Part shown: positions 44,700 through 56,310 of the stretch, in pieces
How the letters are laid out: the number at the start of each line of letters is the position of its first letter
Numbering within the stretch: position 1 is the stretch's first letter
DNA from: Basidiobolus meristosporus CBS 931.73
Lineage: Eukaryota > Basidiobolomycota > Basidiobolomycetes > Basidiobolales > Basidiobolaceae
NCBI GenBank assembly: GCA_002104905.1
Contig: MCFE01000293.1
Location: forward strand, 1 to 64,000
Direction of reading: 5' to 3'
DNA length: 64,000 nucleotides
Position numbers and translations under genes: made by a program
The notes under the pieces: model-generated
Database searches by the model: none
What the model was told of the DNA's origin: nothing
The model's input: only the letters and a program-made list of their open reading frames with translations

Positions 44700-45049
44700 T
44701 GTTGTAAAAATTTGTAATTCCACCTAAATATTCACCTAACTTAGTCACTTAGATCATTGCCCTCAAATCCTAGAGAATACTGATCAAATTCCTTGTCGGG
44801 ATTTACTTAGAATATTTTCACCAAAATACCAGGTACCCAGAACATGAAAATTTGCAAAGTTGTCCAAACAGCCCCAAACTTTGCACACATGTTCTTGGGA
44901 CCTTCCTTAACCTATTCTATGTGTTTGTTATGCCAAGACCATGTAAAAAATTTAAATACTACTTTTACATTCAATAAATCATCAAGTGAAAACCACATAA
45001 TCTACTAGTCCTCCCAATCACTTCCAATATCTCCAAGACTCTTACAACA
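44700..45049 (+). repeat. 5' LTR of copia element (family A, 350 bp)
   Basis: TGTTGTAAAAATTTG...CTTACAACA. It contains CATTCAATAAATCATC with the poly(A) signal. Family copies lie at 11.7, 15.5, 43.9 and 60.2 kb. Confidence 0.88.
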
Positions 45050-45053
45050 GGTA

Positions 45054-48000
45054 ATGAGCCCCAAGCTGTCACTCTCTGCAATGTCTACTACTGCTATTAT
45101 TGGAATTTTTCCCTCTGCTGAAAAGTTGGATGGATCTAACTACCAAGTGTGGAAGTTGAAGATGAAGATGCTGCTAAAAGTAAGAGGCCTTTGGGATATT
45201 GTCATGGGTGAAGAATGCCCTTGTAAAAATGTGGGAGAGGAAGCCTTAAAGTACCAGAAGAAAGAACAAAGTGCCTTTAACTGCATTTGCCTTAATGTCA
45301 AGGACAAATTGCTAAATCAATGCTCAAGAGCAAAAATGGCAAAGAATGCCTGGAAGGCATTAGAAGACACCTACCAGTCATGTTCAGCTGCTAAGAAAGT
45401 GTATCTGAGACAAAAATTCTTTACTACAAAGATGCTGCCAGGAGAAGAAATGAAAAATCTAATTAAAAGAATTACCCTGCTGGTAGATGAGATGGAATCG
45501 GTGGGCATACAAACTACTGATGAGGATGTGATAGTTACCATCCTGAATAGCCTGACAGACAAGTTTCAGCATCTTGTATCAGCCCTAGAGTCCAGAACTG
45601 AAGATTTGACCTTAAATTACGTATATGGAAGGCTCCTGGATGAAGAATTAAGAAATTCAAGCACCAATAAGTAGGAAGAAGAAAATGCTTTAATAAGTAA
45701 TGATAACCAACAAAGGAGGTACCCAAGACCCTACAAAGGCACCAGCAACCTGTTTTGCAACTACTGCAAAAGGAAAGGACACACATTAGACCGGTGCTTC
45801 AAAAAGAAAGATAGTCAGCAGAAAAAGCCTGAATATGGAAATGCTGCAACAGCTGAAGATAGGCTATTCATATCTGCACTAAGTATGACCACAAACAAGG
45901 ATTCTCAGATGTGGTATATTGACTCTGGAGCATCTCAACACTTTACACACCAAAAAGAACTTTTTACCCAATATCAAGAAATTCCAATTAAGAAGGATTT
46001 CATGGTTGACAATAGAACACTTGATGCAGTGGGAGAAGGAACTATCTAAGTAAGCCTAAGCAGCAGTGAAGGAAGCCATACACTGACCTTCAAAGAAGTA
46101 CTCTACGTACCAGAAATAGCCAAGAACCTACTATCTGTAAGCAAGCTCACTGCAGAAGGACTCAGTTTCAGCTTTGACCATTCTGGATGCAAGATTACTG
46201 ATCAAAATGGTGCCCATATTGCTTTGCGTATCAGAGATCAGAACCTATACAAGTTGACTTATATTCCATCATATTTGGAAGCCAATATAAGTAACTTAAA
46301 TGAAGAAACACCAATGATTTGGCACAGGAGATTTGGGCACATCAACTCTGATTATTTGTGCAAAATGATCAAAGATCAGCTAATTTCTGGAGTAAAAATT
46401 GATCCCCCAGCTAATTTGGAGCACTGTGAAGCCTGCATATATGGGAAACAAGCCAGACAACTGTTCAAGAGTGCTGAATTGATCAAAACTAAGAAAAAAT
46501 TGGATCTAACTCACTCAGATCTGTGTGGACCTATGCAAAACTTATCATTAGGTTGGATGAAGTATTTGATCACATTTATTGATGATTATACAAGATACAC
46601 ATGTGTCTACTTCATGGAGAGAAAGGAAGAAGCTCTTACTAAGCTTAGGGAGTTTAAAGCCATGGTGGAGAGAGAAACTGGTGAACAAATCAAGAAAATA
46701 TGCTCTGACAATGATGGAGAATAAATATCAAAACTCTTCATCCACCTCTGCAAAATTCATGGGATAAAGCAAGAGACTACTGTACCATACTCCCCACAGC
46801 AAAATGGAGTAGCAGAATGTGCTAGCAGATCAATAATTGATATGGCAAGATCTATGATCCATGATCAAATATTATCCTATGATTTTTGGGTGGAATCAGT
46901 TGCCACTGCTGTATATCTTAAAAATAGGAGTTAAAACAGAATACTTTGTGGTTCTACTCCATTTGAAGCATGGTAGGGATACAGACCAAGTGCAGAGCAT
47001 CTAAGAATATTTGGGTGTACAACATATGCTAAGAAACTGCCAGGAAATAAGTCAAAATTTGAGCCAAAAAGTGTAAAATGCATATTTTTGGGCTACTGCA
47101 ATGAGAGTAAAGCATACAGACTCTACAATACCAAAGCAAAGAAGCTAATCAAGTCCAGGTATGTGCTGTTTGATGAAAATTCAAAATTTTCCCAAAAAAT
47201 GACATCTGATGATGGCAAAAATCTGATCTCAAATCCACCAATTGTCAGGATTGAATCAGTGCAAAACAATGAGAATTTTTTCACTCCAGAGGACTCTACA
47301 ACCATGGTTCAGCCAAAATCAGTGCCCAGGAATATCCCAGAAGTGATCATTCCTGTATCAAATGCCTGGAGATCCAGTTGGACAAGAAATAGCCCATATT
47401 ACTATATCAATGTGGGCACAAACTTAGCCTATGCCTATTCAGTCCATATCAATGAACCCCAGATTGTAAAAGAGGCCCTAAATAGCCCTCAGACAAAGTT
47501 TTGGAGATCTGCAATGACTGAGGAATATCAGGCCCTGATGGATAATCAAACTTGGGACTTGGTCAAATTACCAATCAACCAAAAATCAATTGGATGCAGA
47601 TGGGTCTTCAAGACAAAATACAAGGTTGATGGTACAACTGAAAGATACAAAGCAAGACTTGTGGCCCATGGATACTCTCAAACACAAGGACTTGACTATA
47701 CTGAGACCTATGCACCAGTAGCCAAGTTTAATTCCATCAGATTAATATTGGCTATTGCAGCCTAATATAAGTTTTTTATTCATCAAATGGATGTAAAAGC
47801 TGCATTTTTGAATGAAGAACTTGATGAGCACGTGTATATGAACCAGCCTGATGGGTGTGTTGATCAAGATAACCCCCATTTGGTCTGCAAGCTTAAAAAG
47901 TTGCTATATGGTCTCAAACAATCACCAAGAGCCTGGAATTGCAAGATAGACTCTTATTTGGAATCTTTGAGTTTCAAAAGGAGCAATGCTGACTATAGTA

Positions 48001-49025
48001 TAAACTATAAGCCAGATAGAGCAAGTCCAGTTCTATTAGCTCTATATGTGGATGATCTTATTATAGCCACCAATAACCTAGCAACATTGGAAGAGACTAA
48101 ATACAGCCTATCTAAGGAGTTCAAGATGTCCAATCCAGGGGAACTCAGTTATTACTTAGGGATTAAGTTCTCCATAGACAGAAGTACCTAGACTATTACC
48201 CTAAGCCAATCCAAGTATATTCAAGATATACTAAAGAAGTACCAAATGGAATGCTGTAAACTGGCAGCTACCCCAATGGAGACAAACCTTAACTTGGTCA
48301 AAACTCAACCAAATCAAGAAAGCTTGGTGTCATCTGAAAGCCCTGACTTTCCCTATCAATCTATGGTTGGCAGTCTAATGTATATCATGCTTGGAACATG
48401 TCCAGATATCTCATATTCAGTGGGAGTTGTCAGCCAACATAATCAGAACTATGGATCTGATCATAATGCAGCAGTTAAGCGGATTTTTAGATACCTAAAA
48501 GGAACTGCTGATGTCTGCTTAAGATACACTTATAAGAATTCAGAACAAGATCTTGTTAGATACTCTGACGCTGATTGGGGGCAAAATTTGGAAGACCAAA
48601 GATCTACCACAGGATACACCTTTATTTACTGCAAAGGAGCAATTTCATGGAATTCAAGAAAAGCAAACAACTGTAGCACATTGTACCACAGAGGCAGAGT
48701 ATATGGCAGCCTGTGAAGCTACAAAAGAAGCAATGTGGCTAAGAAAGCTTTTTACAGATTTAGGCCTATGTCAAAAAACGCCTATTACTTTATTTCAAGA
48801 TAATTAAGGTGTATACAATTGGGTAGAAATCCAACTTTTCATGCTAAAACCAAGCACATAGATATTAGACATCATTTCATACATGAAGCTATAGAGAATA
48901 ACTTAGTTTGCTTAGCTTACTGTCCTACAGATGAAATGATTGCTGACATATTTACCAAACCATTAGCTAGAGACAAGTTTGAATATCTTAGGCCAAAATT
49001 AGGACTAGTCAGTATGAGCATTTAG
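45054..49025 (+). pseudogene. copia Gag-Pol polyprotein, broken
   Basis: Domains in order: a Gag of the UBN2 type (45,054-45,674, EKLDGSNYQVWKLKMKMLL...); a zinc knuckle C-x2-C-x4-H-x4-C (CNYCKRKGHTLDRC, about 45,757); a protease motif YIDSGASQHF (about 45,917); integrase with WHRRFGH and CEACIYGKQ (about 46,320-46,450), then SDLCGP, FIDDYTRYT and QQNGVAE; RT with [12 protein letters not shown] and the catalytic LYVDDLII (about 48,041-48,064); RNase H with YSDADWG; and KHIDIRHHFIHE near the end. Eight in-frame stops (45,672; 46,047; 46,722; 46,932; 46,974; 47,763; 48,189; 48,805) and two frameshifts in RNase H inactivate it. All eight stops are TAA or TAG. Confidence 0.9.
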
Positions 49026-49036
49026 CTGAGTGGGAG

Positions 49037-49367
49037 TGTTGTAAAAACTTGTAATTCCACCTAAATACTCACCAAACTTAGTCGCTTAGATCATTGCCCT
49101 CAAATCCTAGAGAATACAGACCAAACTCCTTGTCAGGATTTACTCAGAATATTTACCCATAACATGAAAGTTAGATAAGTGGTCCAAACAGCCCCAAACT
49201 TTGCACACATGTTCTTGGGACCTTCCTTAACCTATTCTACATGCTTGTTATGCTAAGACCATGTAAAGTATAAATACTACTTTTACATTCAATAAATCAT
49301 CAAGTGAAAACCACATAACCTACTTGTCCTCCCAATCACTTCCAATATCTCCAAGACTCTTACAACA
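49037..49367 (+). repeat. 3' LTR of copia element (family A, 331 bp)
   Basis: TGTTGTAAAAACTTG...CTTACAACA, following a polypurine tract. It lacks a block present in the 5' LTR around ACCAGGTACCC. Confidence 0.88.
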
Positions 49368-49559
49368 CTTGGTACAAGTGGAACATTGTCATGGAGCTGA
49401 CTGAATATGAACAAGACAGCATCCTGATACCAGCATGTACTAACATTTGCACGACATTGACATCAGAAAATGCCACCATTGCAAGGTGTCCAACTAGTCA
49501 GGAATCCTCCACCTCAAGACTGAAACGTTTTTCATACACCAGATATAATTGAGTAGTAC

Positions 49560-50256
49560 TGTTGTATCCAAGAGAAAGTGTAATAAAACTCTTGAATGGT
49601 TTAACTGAACCAAAGGGACAATTAAGTGCAGAATCTTAGAATTGTCAGAGAGTGGCAGAAATATTAGCAGAAAGATTCTGATTTAATATTGGTCTTGGAT
49701 ATAGCTGGGTTGGCTATAAAGACAATGATATTTGTTTGCTAGGCAGGCTAGGCTTGGTGTTCTTTGGAGTGCTAGATATACTAGGCTTGGATAGAAGCTA
49801 GAACAGAATTGTTGGATTCTTATTTTTGCTGAGACAGAATCTTAATTTTGTTGAGACACACACTAAACCAAAAGGTTCAGTAAACTTTATTGATACTTTT
49901 CTGATCAAGTTGAATTAGTAAGCGCCAAGGGACTGGATTGATTGAAATCAATTTGGGTGTTCATAGGTGCATAAGATAAATGAAAATTACATCATCAATC
50001 AACTGATGTTTTGGCAACTGCACAGTGGTTGGATAGATCTCAGATGACTAATCACCTGGGAAGGCTTGGCAGACAGGTTGATAATGTAATGACCATTTGA
50101 AAATAGATCAGGTGTGATAGCTAAAAATAGATTCTGAGGTGGGATAAAATAAACTGTAACTGGGATTTGTTATGTTTGGGTTAGGGAAAATCAGTTAGGG
50201 TACTAGATTTTCAAACAGAGTAAAATTGGCTAAGTTTTAAATGTTGATGCACAACA
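49560..50256 (+). repeat. Solo LTR, family D (697 bp) with 5-bp duplication
   Basis: Starts TGTTGTATCCAAGAG and ends GATGCACAACA. The direct repeat AGTAC flanks it (49,555-49,559 and 50,257-50,261). It is inserted in the Tnp2 host copy 2. The second copy is at 13,704-14,399. The internal retrotransposon is absent, consistent with LTR-LTR recombination. Confidence 0.85.
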
Positions 50257-50659
50257 AGTACACCATCTAAAGAAGCTCATGCAGTCCAACAAATATTGTG
50301 AAGCATTAGAGTACCACATTCAGAATACACCAAGTGCATATATTTCCAATATATCAATTGCCAAAGTTACAAGTTACTAAGCAGCAAAAGCTACTTTGAA
50401 GGTATGTATGACTATGCCTTTATCTTGATACTTGACGGATTTTCACAGAAAAAGTACTCTACCAGCAAATCCTGCTGACCACCAATTCTTGTCAACCTAA
50501 ATCTGCCACCTATTATATAGTATCAGAGTAGAAGTTTGATGGTAGTCTCACTGATATCTGGGCCTAAATCATTGTCCAACCTAAATAGCTACTTGTATCC
50601 ATTGTGGGATGAATTTTGTATGCTTTCCTATGGGATAGTAGTAAATGACTATCATAACC

Positions 50660-51024
50660 TGTTGCAATTTAAGATATGATTAGGATACATGAAACTCACA
50701 AGAAGTAGTGATAATAGTTAAACTGTTGCTTATTCATAAAGAAGCTCAGTATTTATACCCTTGTAGGAGTAATACTACTATAACAACAAATAAGCAGAGC
50801 TTCTCAAAACTCAGGGGTATTCTGTATAGTATCAAGGTTAGTATATACTGTTTGAAAAAAGTGCTAATTTGATCTTGACTATAGGGGAATAATCATAGGA
50901 TCATATATCTGAAGAAAGTGGCAAAGTTAGGGCTGTAGGTTAGTCATTCAGTGACCAAGACTAGTCCAAAATTGCAAGTAAATCTTAGCTGCTGAATGAT
51001 ATCAAATGGTCCAATATTTCAACA
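50660..51024 (-). repeat. 3' LTR of second copia element (365 bp)
   Basis: On the minus strand TGTTGAAATATTGG...AAATTGCAACA. Its partner at 54,898-55,265 shares CATAAAGAAGCTCAGT and the AAAGTGGCAAAGTTAGGG block. A further related piece lies around 56,460-56,760 (plus-strand CACCATTCCTTGATAAGTTG and neighbouring sequence). Confidence 0.82.
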
Positions 51025-51315
51025 CTCCCCCTCAACTAAATAATATCTTAATCCTAATACTTTTCTGAGATTCTCAAATTGTGGCCTAGCCAGTGGCTTT
51101 GTCAATATATATGCCACCATTTTGTTAGTTGGGCAGTACACTAACTCCACTAAGTTATTTTCTACAGCTTCCCTCACAAAGTGATGCTGTATATCTTTGT
51201 GCTTAGCTCTGGCATAATTAGTAGAATTTCTAGCTAGTGAAATACAACTTTGATTATCCTTGTATAAACATGTTGATTCATATGAATTAGAACCTAAGTC
51301 TTGGAGTAATTATTG

Positions 51316-54300
51316 TCACCATATAGCCTCCTTAGTTGCTTGACAAGCAGCCATATAATCAGCTTCAGTTGTAGATAGGGCCACAGTTGGTTGTTTGTTG
51401 CAATCCCAAGTAATAGCTGCACCAGCATAAAGAAATACATACCCAGTGGTAGAGCATCTGTCAATCAGATCCCTGTTGCAATCTGCATCACTATAACCAT
51501 CAAAACTTTGCCTATTAGCTGCTCCAGAGTATTCCAGTACCATATTTATGGTACCTTGTAGATATCTGAATATCTGCTTAACTGCTGTAATTTGATCTGA
51601 TCCATAGTTTTGCATGAATTGACTGACTATTCCAGCTGCCACTGCATATCTAGATGTGTAGACACCATCAAGTACATCAGGCTACCAACCATTGATTGAT
51701 AGGTATGGTTTTGTCAGTATTTCAGCCATTTTAGAACTGGCTGAGATTTGCTTGATTTCAGGTTATTGTTGATGGAGGAAGCTACAGGCTTGCAATTTTT
51801 CATTTTGAAGCATCTAGCAAAGTCTTTGCTGTACTTGGACTGATTCAGCACAATATTCTGTGTAGGTATGGCAAAATTGACTTCAATTCCTAGAGAATAG
51901 CTTAACTTCCCAGATCTTTCATCTCAATCTTTCTGAAGGGATCTGATTTTGTCTATTTAAGTGCCTCCTGGTCACTTGTAGCTATTATTAAGTTGTCCAC
52001 ATAAAGAAATAGGATTCTCACACCATTCTTAAGCTGTTTCACTTATATACTGTGATGTGCAGTGCTATCAGTGGGCCCAATCCCATCTAGATATGTGTCA
52101 ATCATGTTTTACCATGCTCTAGGTGCCTGCTTAACCCCATACAGCAATGTCCTAAGCCTGCACACCTTATGGGGGCCTTTTAGATTAGTAAAACCTTCTG
52201 GTTGCTCCATATATACAGTTTCTTGCAGATCCCCATTCAGAAAGGCTGTTTCAACATCCTTTTGGTGTAGATCTAGACTGTGTACAGCTGCCAGGGCTGA
52301 AACTGTACAAATGGAGTTAGACTTGGCAACCAGAGCAAAAGATTCCTTAAAGTCCAGTCCCTGAATCTGGGAATGGCCTTTAGCCACAAATCTAGCCTTG
52401 TGTATCTCTGGCTTTCTCTCATTTAACAAATCTACCAGTTTCCACATTTTTGCCCTGATCAGTGTTTGGTACTCCTCCTGCATGGCTTGTTGCCATATTG
52501 TAACATCTGGACTTTCATTGCCTGTTCCAGATTCTGAAGATTGGCACATAAGGCAAGATATCCTTCTTCATGATCATTGGATGCCAGCCACCAGGATCCA
52601 GGCACATTTGTTATTCTGGTGGATCCCCTAACTGGGAATATATGCTCTGATCTGGAACTGGTAGAATTATCTTCTGTATCTGTCTGAACTAGCTGTGTTT
52701 CTTGTTCTTAGTGTTGATTACATCATCAGGCAGCTGGCCAATGATTTCAATTGCTTTCTGTTCTTAATTCTCCTTAAACACAACATCCCTACTCTTGATC
52801 AGCTCCTGAATCTTACAGTCCTACACTGTATACCCTTTAGTATCCTCGCAATACCCAAGAAATGTCCCTTTTCTACTCTTTGGCTCCAACTTTGAGTGTT
52901 TTCTGTGAGGTATGTGAAACAAAACATCATTGCCAAAGATCCTGAAGGTCTTGCTTTTTGCCTGTACAAGCTACTAAGGGCATAGAGTTATGTAGTGCTG
53001 TTGTTGGACATCAATTCTTGGTGTATGCAGCAGTAGCACCAGATTCAGCCCAGAGTTTGTAGTCCATTCCCTTATCATGTAACATAGACCTTTCATCTCT
53101 AATACTGCTCTATATGCACGTTCTGCTACTCAATTTTGCTGTGGAGTATGTGGAACTGTGGTCTGTTGAAGTATACCAGTATATAAGCAGTATTTTGCAA
53201 ACTCCTTTGAGCAGTATTCCCCTCTAGTGTCACCTTGAAGTGTATTCAATTTACACCCAGTTTATGTTTCTGCCATGTTCTTGAAGTGCCTAAGCATGTC
53301 TAAAGCCACATCCTTTGTCTTGAGGAAGTATACCCATGTATATCTTGACTTGTCATCAATAAATGTAATAGAGTATCTCTTGGCTACAAAGGACAGTGTT
53401 CTCATGGGCCCATATATGTCTGAGTGCACAATAGCCAGTATTTTGGTGGTGTTAATGCCTCCTTGGTTCCTGCAATGTTGCCTAGGTTGTTTGTCATATA
53501 AACAACCCTTACAGACATTAATTTAGATTGGAATTGAGGAGTTTAGGCCCAAAACAAGCTGATTTTTCACCAATTGGCTCATTTTCTGCTCCCCAATGTT
53601 CACTGGCCTCCTAAGCCATGTCTCCCAGTTAGTGTCATCAGTTTCAGCAATGATAACATACTCAGGTAAAATGATCTTGCATTTAGACTTGTATACATTG
53701 AAATCTCTGATTCCCAAAGCTAATTTTTGTCCACTTTCACTCAATTTTACTCAGTGCAGCTTAGTGAAAACATATTACAGTCTTTGAGTAGTTGCTTTGC
53801 TGACTGAGAATAGTTTCTTAGCTATTCCTGGTATATAGTGAATGTCAGTCAGTTTGGTATTGTTTCCCCTGGGATATCAATCATATTCAACTGTATAGAC
53901 CCACTGGTGGTAGCTTCCAGTGCAGAGTTGTCTCCCAAATAAACCTTTCTTGCGTGAATAGTCTTCAAGTTGCTGAACCACTCCTTTATTCCACAAATAT
54001 GCTGTGATGCTCCAGAGTCAATTTACCATTCATTGCACTGGTTACTTGCACCCTCTAGTATAGTTACAAGTAACTATTCATCAGCAGTTATATGGTTTGC
54101 CTGCTCTAGTTTCTGTTTTAGTCTGTATGTTTCTTCTTGCATTGTCTTACCCAGTGTCCTGGCTTCATACAGTAGCTACAGCAACCAGGTTTTGTTTGCT
54201 TTTGTAGCTCTCCCTTCTTTTCTGTATGGCTTATGAGCTGAATAAGCCACTATCTGCAAGTTTCTCTGCTTGATCATTATATCTGAGTTCTTCATGGAGA

Positions 54301-54861
54301 AGTCTTCCTTTGGCATAGTTCAAAGTCATATTGCCTTCTCTGCTTTCCAAAGAAAGTATGAGTGGCTCATTTGTCAAGTAAACTGCAAAGCAGATACAGT
54401 ATTTTTTCTTCATCATCTACACTGGCATTAATACTCTATAGTTCTTCTGCAAGTGTCTCCATCTGGGTAATGAGTTGTAGCATGCCTTCATTGAGCTTCT
54501 CCCTCATGTTGAAGAGCTTTTGACTTAAATAAAGCTTGCCCAATACTGACTTTGCTCCAAAGATCTTCTTCAAGGATTCCCATGCTGCTTTGGCAGTATT
54601 TTAAGCATGAATTTGTCCATTGAAGGAATCTTTCACATTGATGCATGTGGCTTTAAAAGCTTTTCTGTTCTTCTATTCACACTTGGCCACTCCTTGAATT
54701 GTTTCTTTGGGCTCAACTTCTATTCCTGTTACTATATTCCTAAGCTTTTTTTCTTCAAGGTGGATCTGCATCTTAGTTCTCCCAAGTCTGTAGTACTTCC
54801 CATCAAATGTCTGCTTTAGAGGAAAGATGTATGTATTGATTGGTTTGCTGGTAGATGTCAT
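51316..54861 (-). pseudogene. copia Gag-Pol of second element, broken
   Basis: Minus-strand fragments in element order are: Gag (54,861-54,231; KQTFDGKYYRLGRTKMQIHL, then ESREGNMTLNYAKGRLLHEEL); an integrase part (about 53,900-53,000, few readable blocks); RT (52,549-52,109; KARFVAKGHSQIQGLDFKE, DVETAFLNGDLQETVYMEQ); the catalytic box at about 51,990-52,007, reading YVDNL instead of YVDDL; and RNase H (51,642-51,316; DGYSDADCNRD, ALSTTEADYMAACQ). Numerous stops and shifts occur. Loss of the second catalytic Asp would by itself inactivate the RT. Confidence 0.85.
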
Positions 54862-54897
54862 CCTTTGAATAGATTAAGGCAATCAAGGCTTATAACC

Positions 54898-55265
54898 TGC
54901 TGCAATTTAAGAGGTGATTTGGATTTAAGGAACCTATCAGGAAATAGAGAACATAGTTGAACTGTTATTTGTACATAAAGAAGCTCAGTGCTAATACCAT
55001 TGTAGAAGTAGTAAAACTGTAACACTTAGTAAGGAGAGCTTTCCTGCACTCAGGAGCATTTTGTAACAGTTTCAGGGTTAGGACACCATGTTTGGTAAAA
55101 GTGCTAATTAGATCTTGACTATGAGGCACTAATCTTAGGATCTTAGATCTAAAGAAAGTGGCAAAGTTAGGGTTGTAGGTTAGTCCTACAATGACCCAGA
55201 CTAGTCAGGAATTGTTGAGTAAGTTTTTAGCTGCTGAATGATACCAAGTACCTCACCTTTCTACA
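54898..55265 (-). repeat. 5' LTR of second copia element (368 bp)
   Basis: On the minus strand TGTAGAAAGGTGAGG...AAATTGCAGCA. Diverged from the 3' LTR at many positions, indicating age. Confidence 0.82.
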
Positions 55266-55279
55266 ATCATAGCGTGCAT

Positions 55280-56310
55280 TATTATCTACATTGGAGATAT
55301 CCTGGCCATCTGCAAGATAGCTGGCTTTTTTGGGCACAATCAATGGTGTTGCTGTTGGATGTGTAAGATCCAGGAGATCTACTCCATAGCTCATGCCCAC
55401 TACTAATATCTAAACATCAATGCTGAGAACATCATCCTCCCACGGAGAGAACATACAGAAGTCAGCATGCAAAGCTAGCAAGCTGTAAGTCATTAGCCAG
55501 AATATGAAAACAATTGAAAACCAGAGATACTTAAGATAGAAGTTACCTCTTGGAGCAAAAGCTTTCCACTGGGGGCAAGGCACTGGCTTTTCAGCAATAT
55601 CCCTATACTATTGTACAAGTTATACAATGGACATTTCACGCTATATGAGCCTGCTGTAATGCCAGATAAATTTGAAAGAATTGGCAAGATATTACAGAAT
55701 ATTTGCCGCCCAAAGCACTTCTCACTGGCTCCAGTAAATATTCATAAGCATATGGGACAATACAAATACAAGGACTTGCTAAACTGGATATGAGTGTAAT
55801 TAAGTGGTCCTCAGAGGCCATTTTTACCAAGAGTACATTGCAAGCATTGGGAGTGATATGCTGACATTGTGGGAATGTTTAGCCAGGGGTGGATCACCAA
55901 TGCCAGCTTGATGCATCTACAGTTTTTATTCAAGAGTTTGTGACAGGATTTGAGCAGCTATACAACAAGCATAATGCTGAGCATGTAGATCTCTGCCACT
56001 ACTCTATCCATTCTCTTCTCATATGTGCTTGGTGTGTGGGAAATATCAGATCTTGTGTCACCTTTGAGAGTTTACATTAGAGCAGATGTGTAGGGATATT
56101 CAAAGACAAGTCAAGTTGCAGGTACAACCATATCCCAATCTCATCAAGAATATTACCTTCAAGTTGGTCATGGATGTGAAAAGTTGGCACATTGCGGACA
56201 GCCAGAAAGAGTTGGAATATACTGAGGACAGATGTGCATATGGTGACAATTTTGCCTTTATCATCAAGAACCTAAGCAGCCCCACTGCAGGGGTAATCAG
56301 ATAAGTAAAG
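55280..56310 (+). pseudogene. Tnp2-family transposase remnant (copy 2)
   Basis: Plus-strand pieces match the copy 1 protein: a FERIGKILQNICRPKHFSLA block (about 55,665-55,730), QEFVTGFEQLYNKH.AEHVDLCHY (about 55,925-56,000), SLLICAWCVGNIRSCVTF, and CRDIQRQVKLQVQPYPNLIKN (about 56,088-56,150), ending KNLSSPTAGVIR at 56,304. Several stops and shifts. The N-terminal cysteine part of this copy lies far upstream at about 49,400-49,520, separated by the LTR-D and copia insertions. Confidence 0.7.

Larger units (their letters stand above)
44700..49367 (+). mobile_element. Ty1/copia retrotransposon, near full length
   Basis: Two direct LTRs (44,700-45,049 and 49,037-49,367) enclose gag, protease, integrase, RT and RNase H in copia order. 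The 5-bp duplication CTTGG stands immediately outside (44,695-44,699 and 49,368-49,372). A GGTAATGAGCC stretch after the 5' LTR is the likely primer-binding site, and TGAGTGGGAG before the 3' LTR is the polypurine tract. The LTRs differ by many substitutions and an 18-bp-scale gap, so insertion is not recent. Confidence 0.9.
50656..55265 (-). mobile_element. Second Ty1/copia retrotransposon, minus orientation
   Basis: LTRs lie at 54,898-55,265 (5') and 50,660-51,024 (3'). A polypurine tract, GAGGGGGAG on the minus strand, lies next to the 3' LTR, and GGTTATAAGCC follows the 5' LTR as primer-binding site. The duplication ATCAT is at 50,651-50,655 and 55,266-55,270. Between the 3' LTR and its duplication stand four extra bases (50,656-50,659), a copy of the first bases of the primer-binding site. 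The protein differs clearly from the first copia element, so this is another family. Confidence 0.85.

Noticed and set aside
45054-49025. Reassignment of TAA/TAG to glutamine, suggested by stops at Gln positions of copia Gag-Pol
   Set aside because: The intact host genes (VPS13, the receptor, DUF3020) end at TAG at sensible places and contain no in-frame TAA/TAG, and the copia element also has frameshifts. C-to-T mutation explains the stops.
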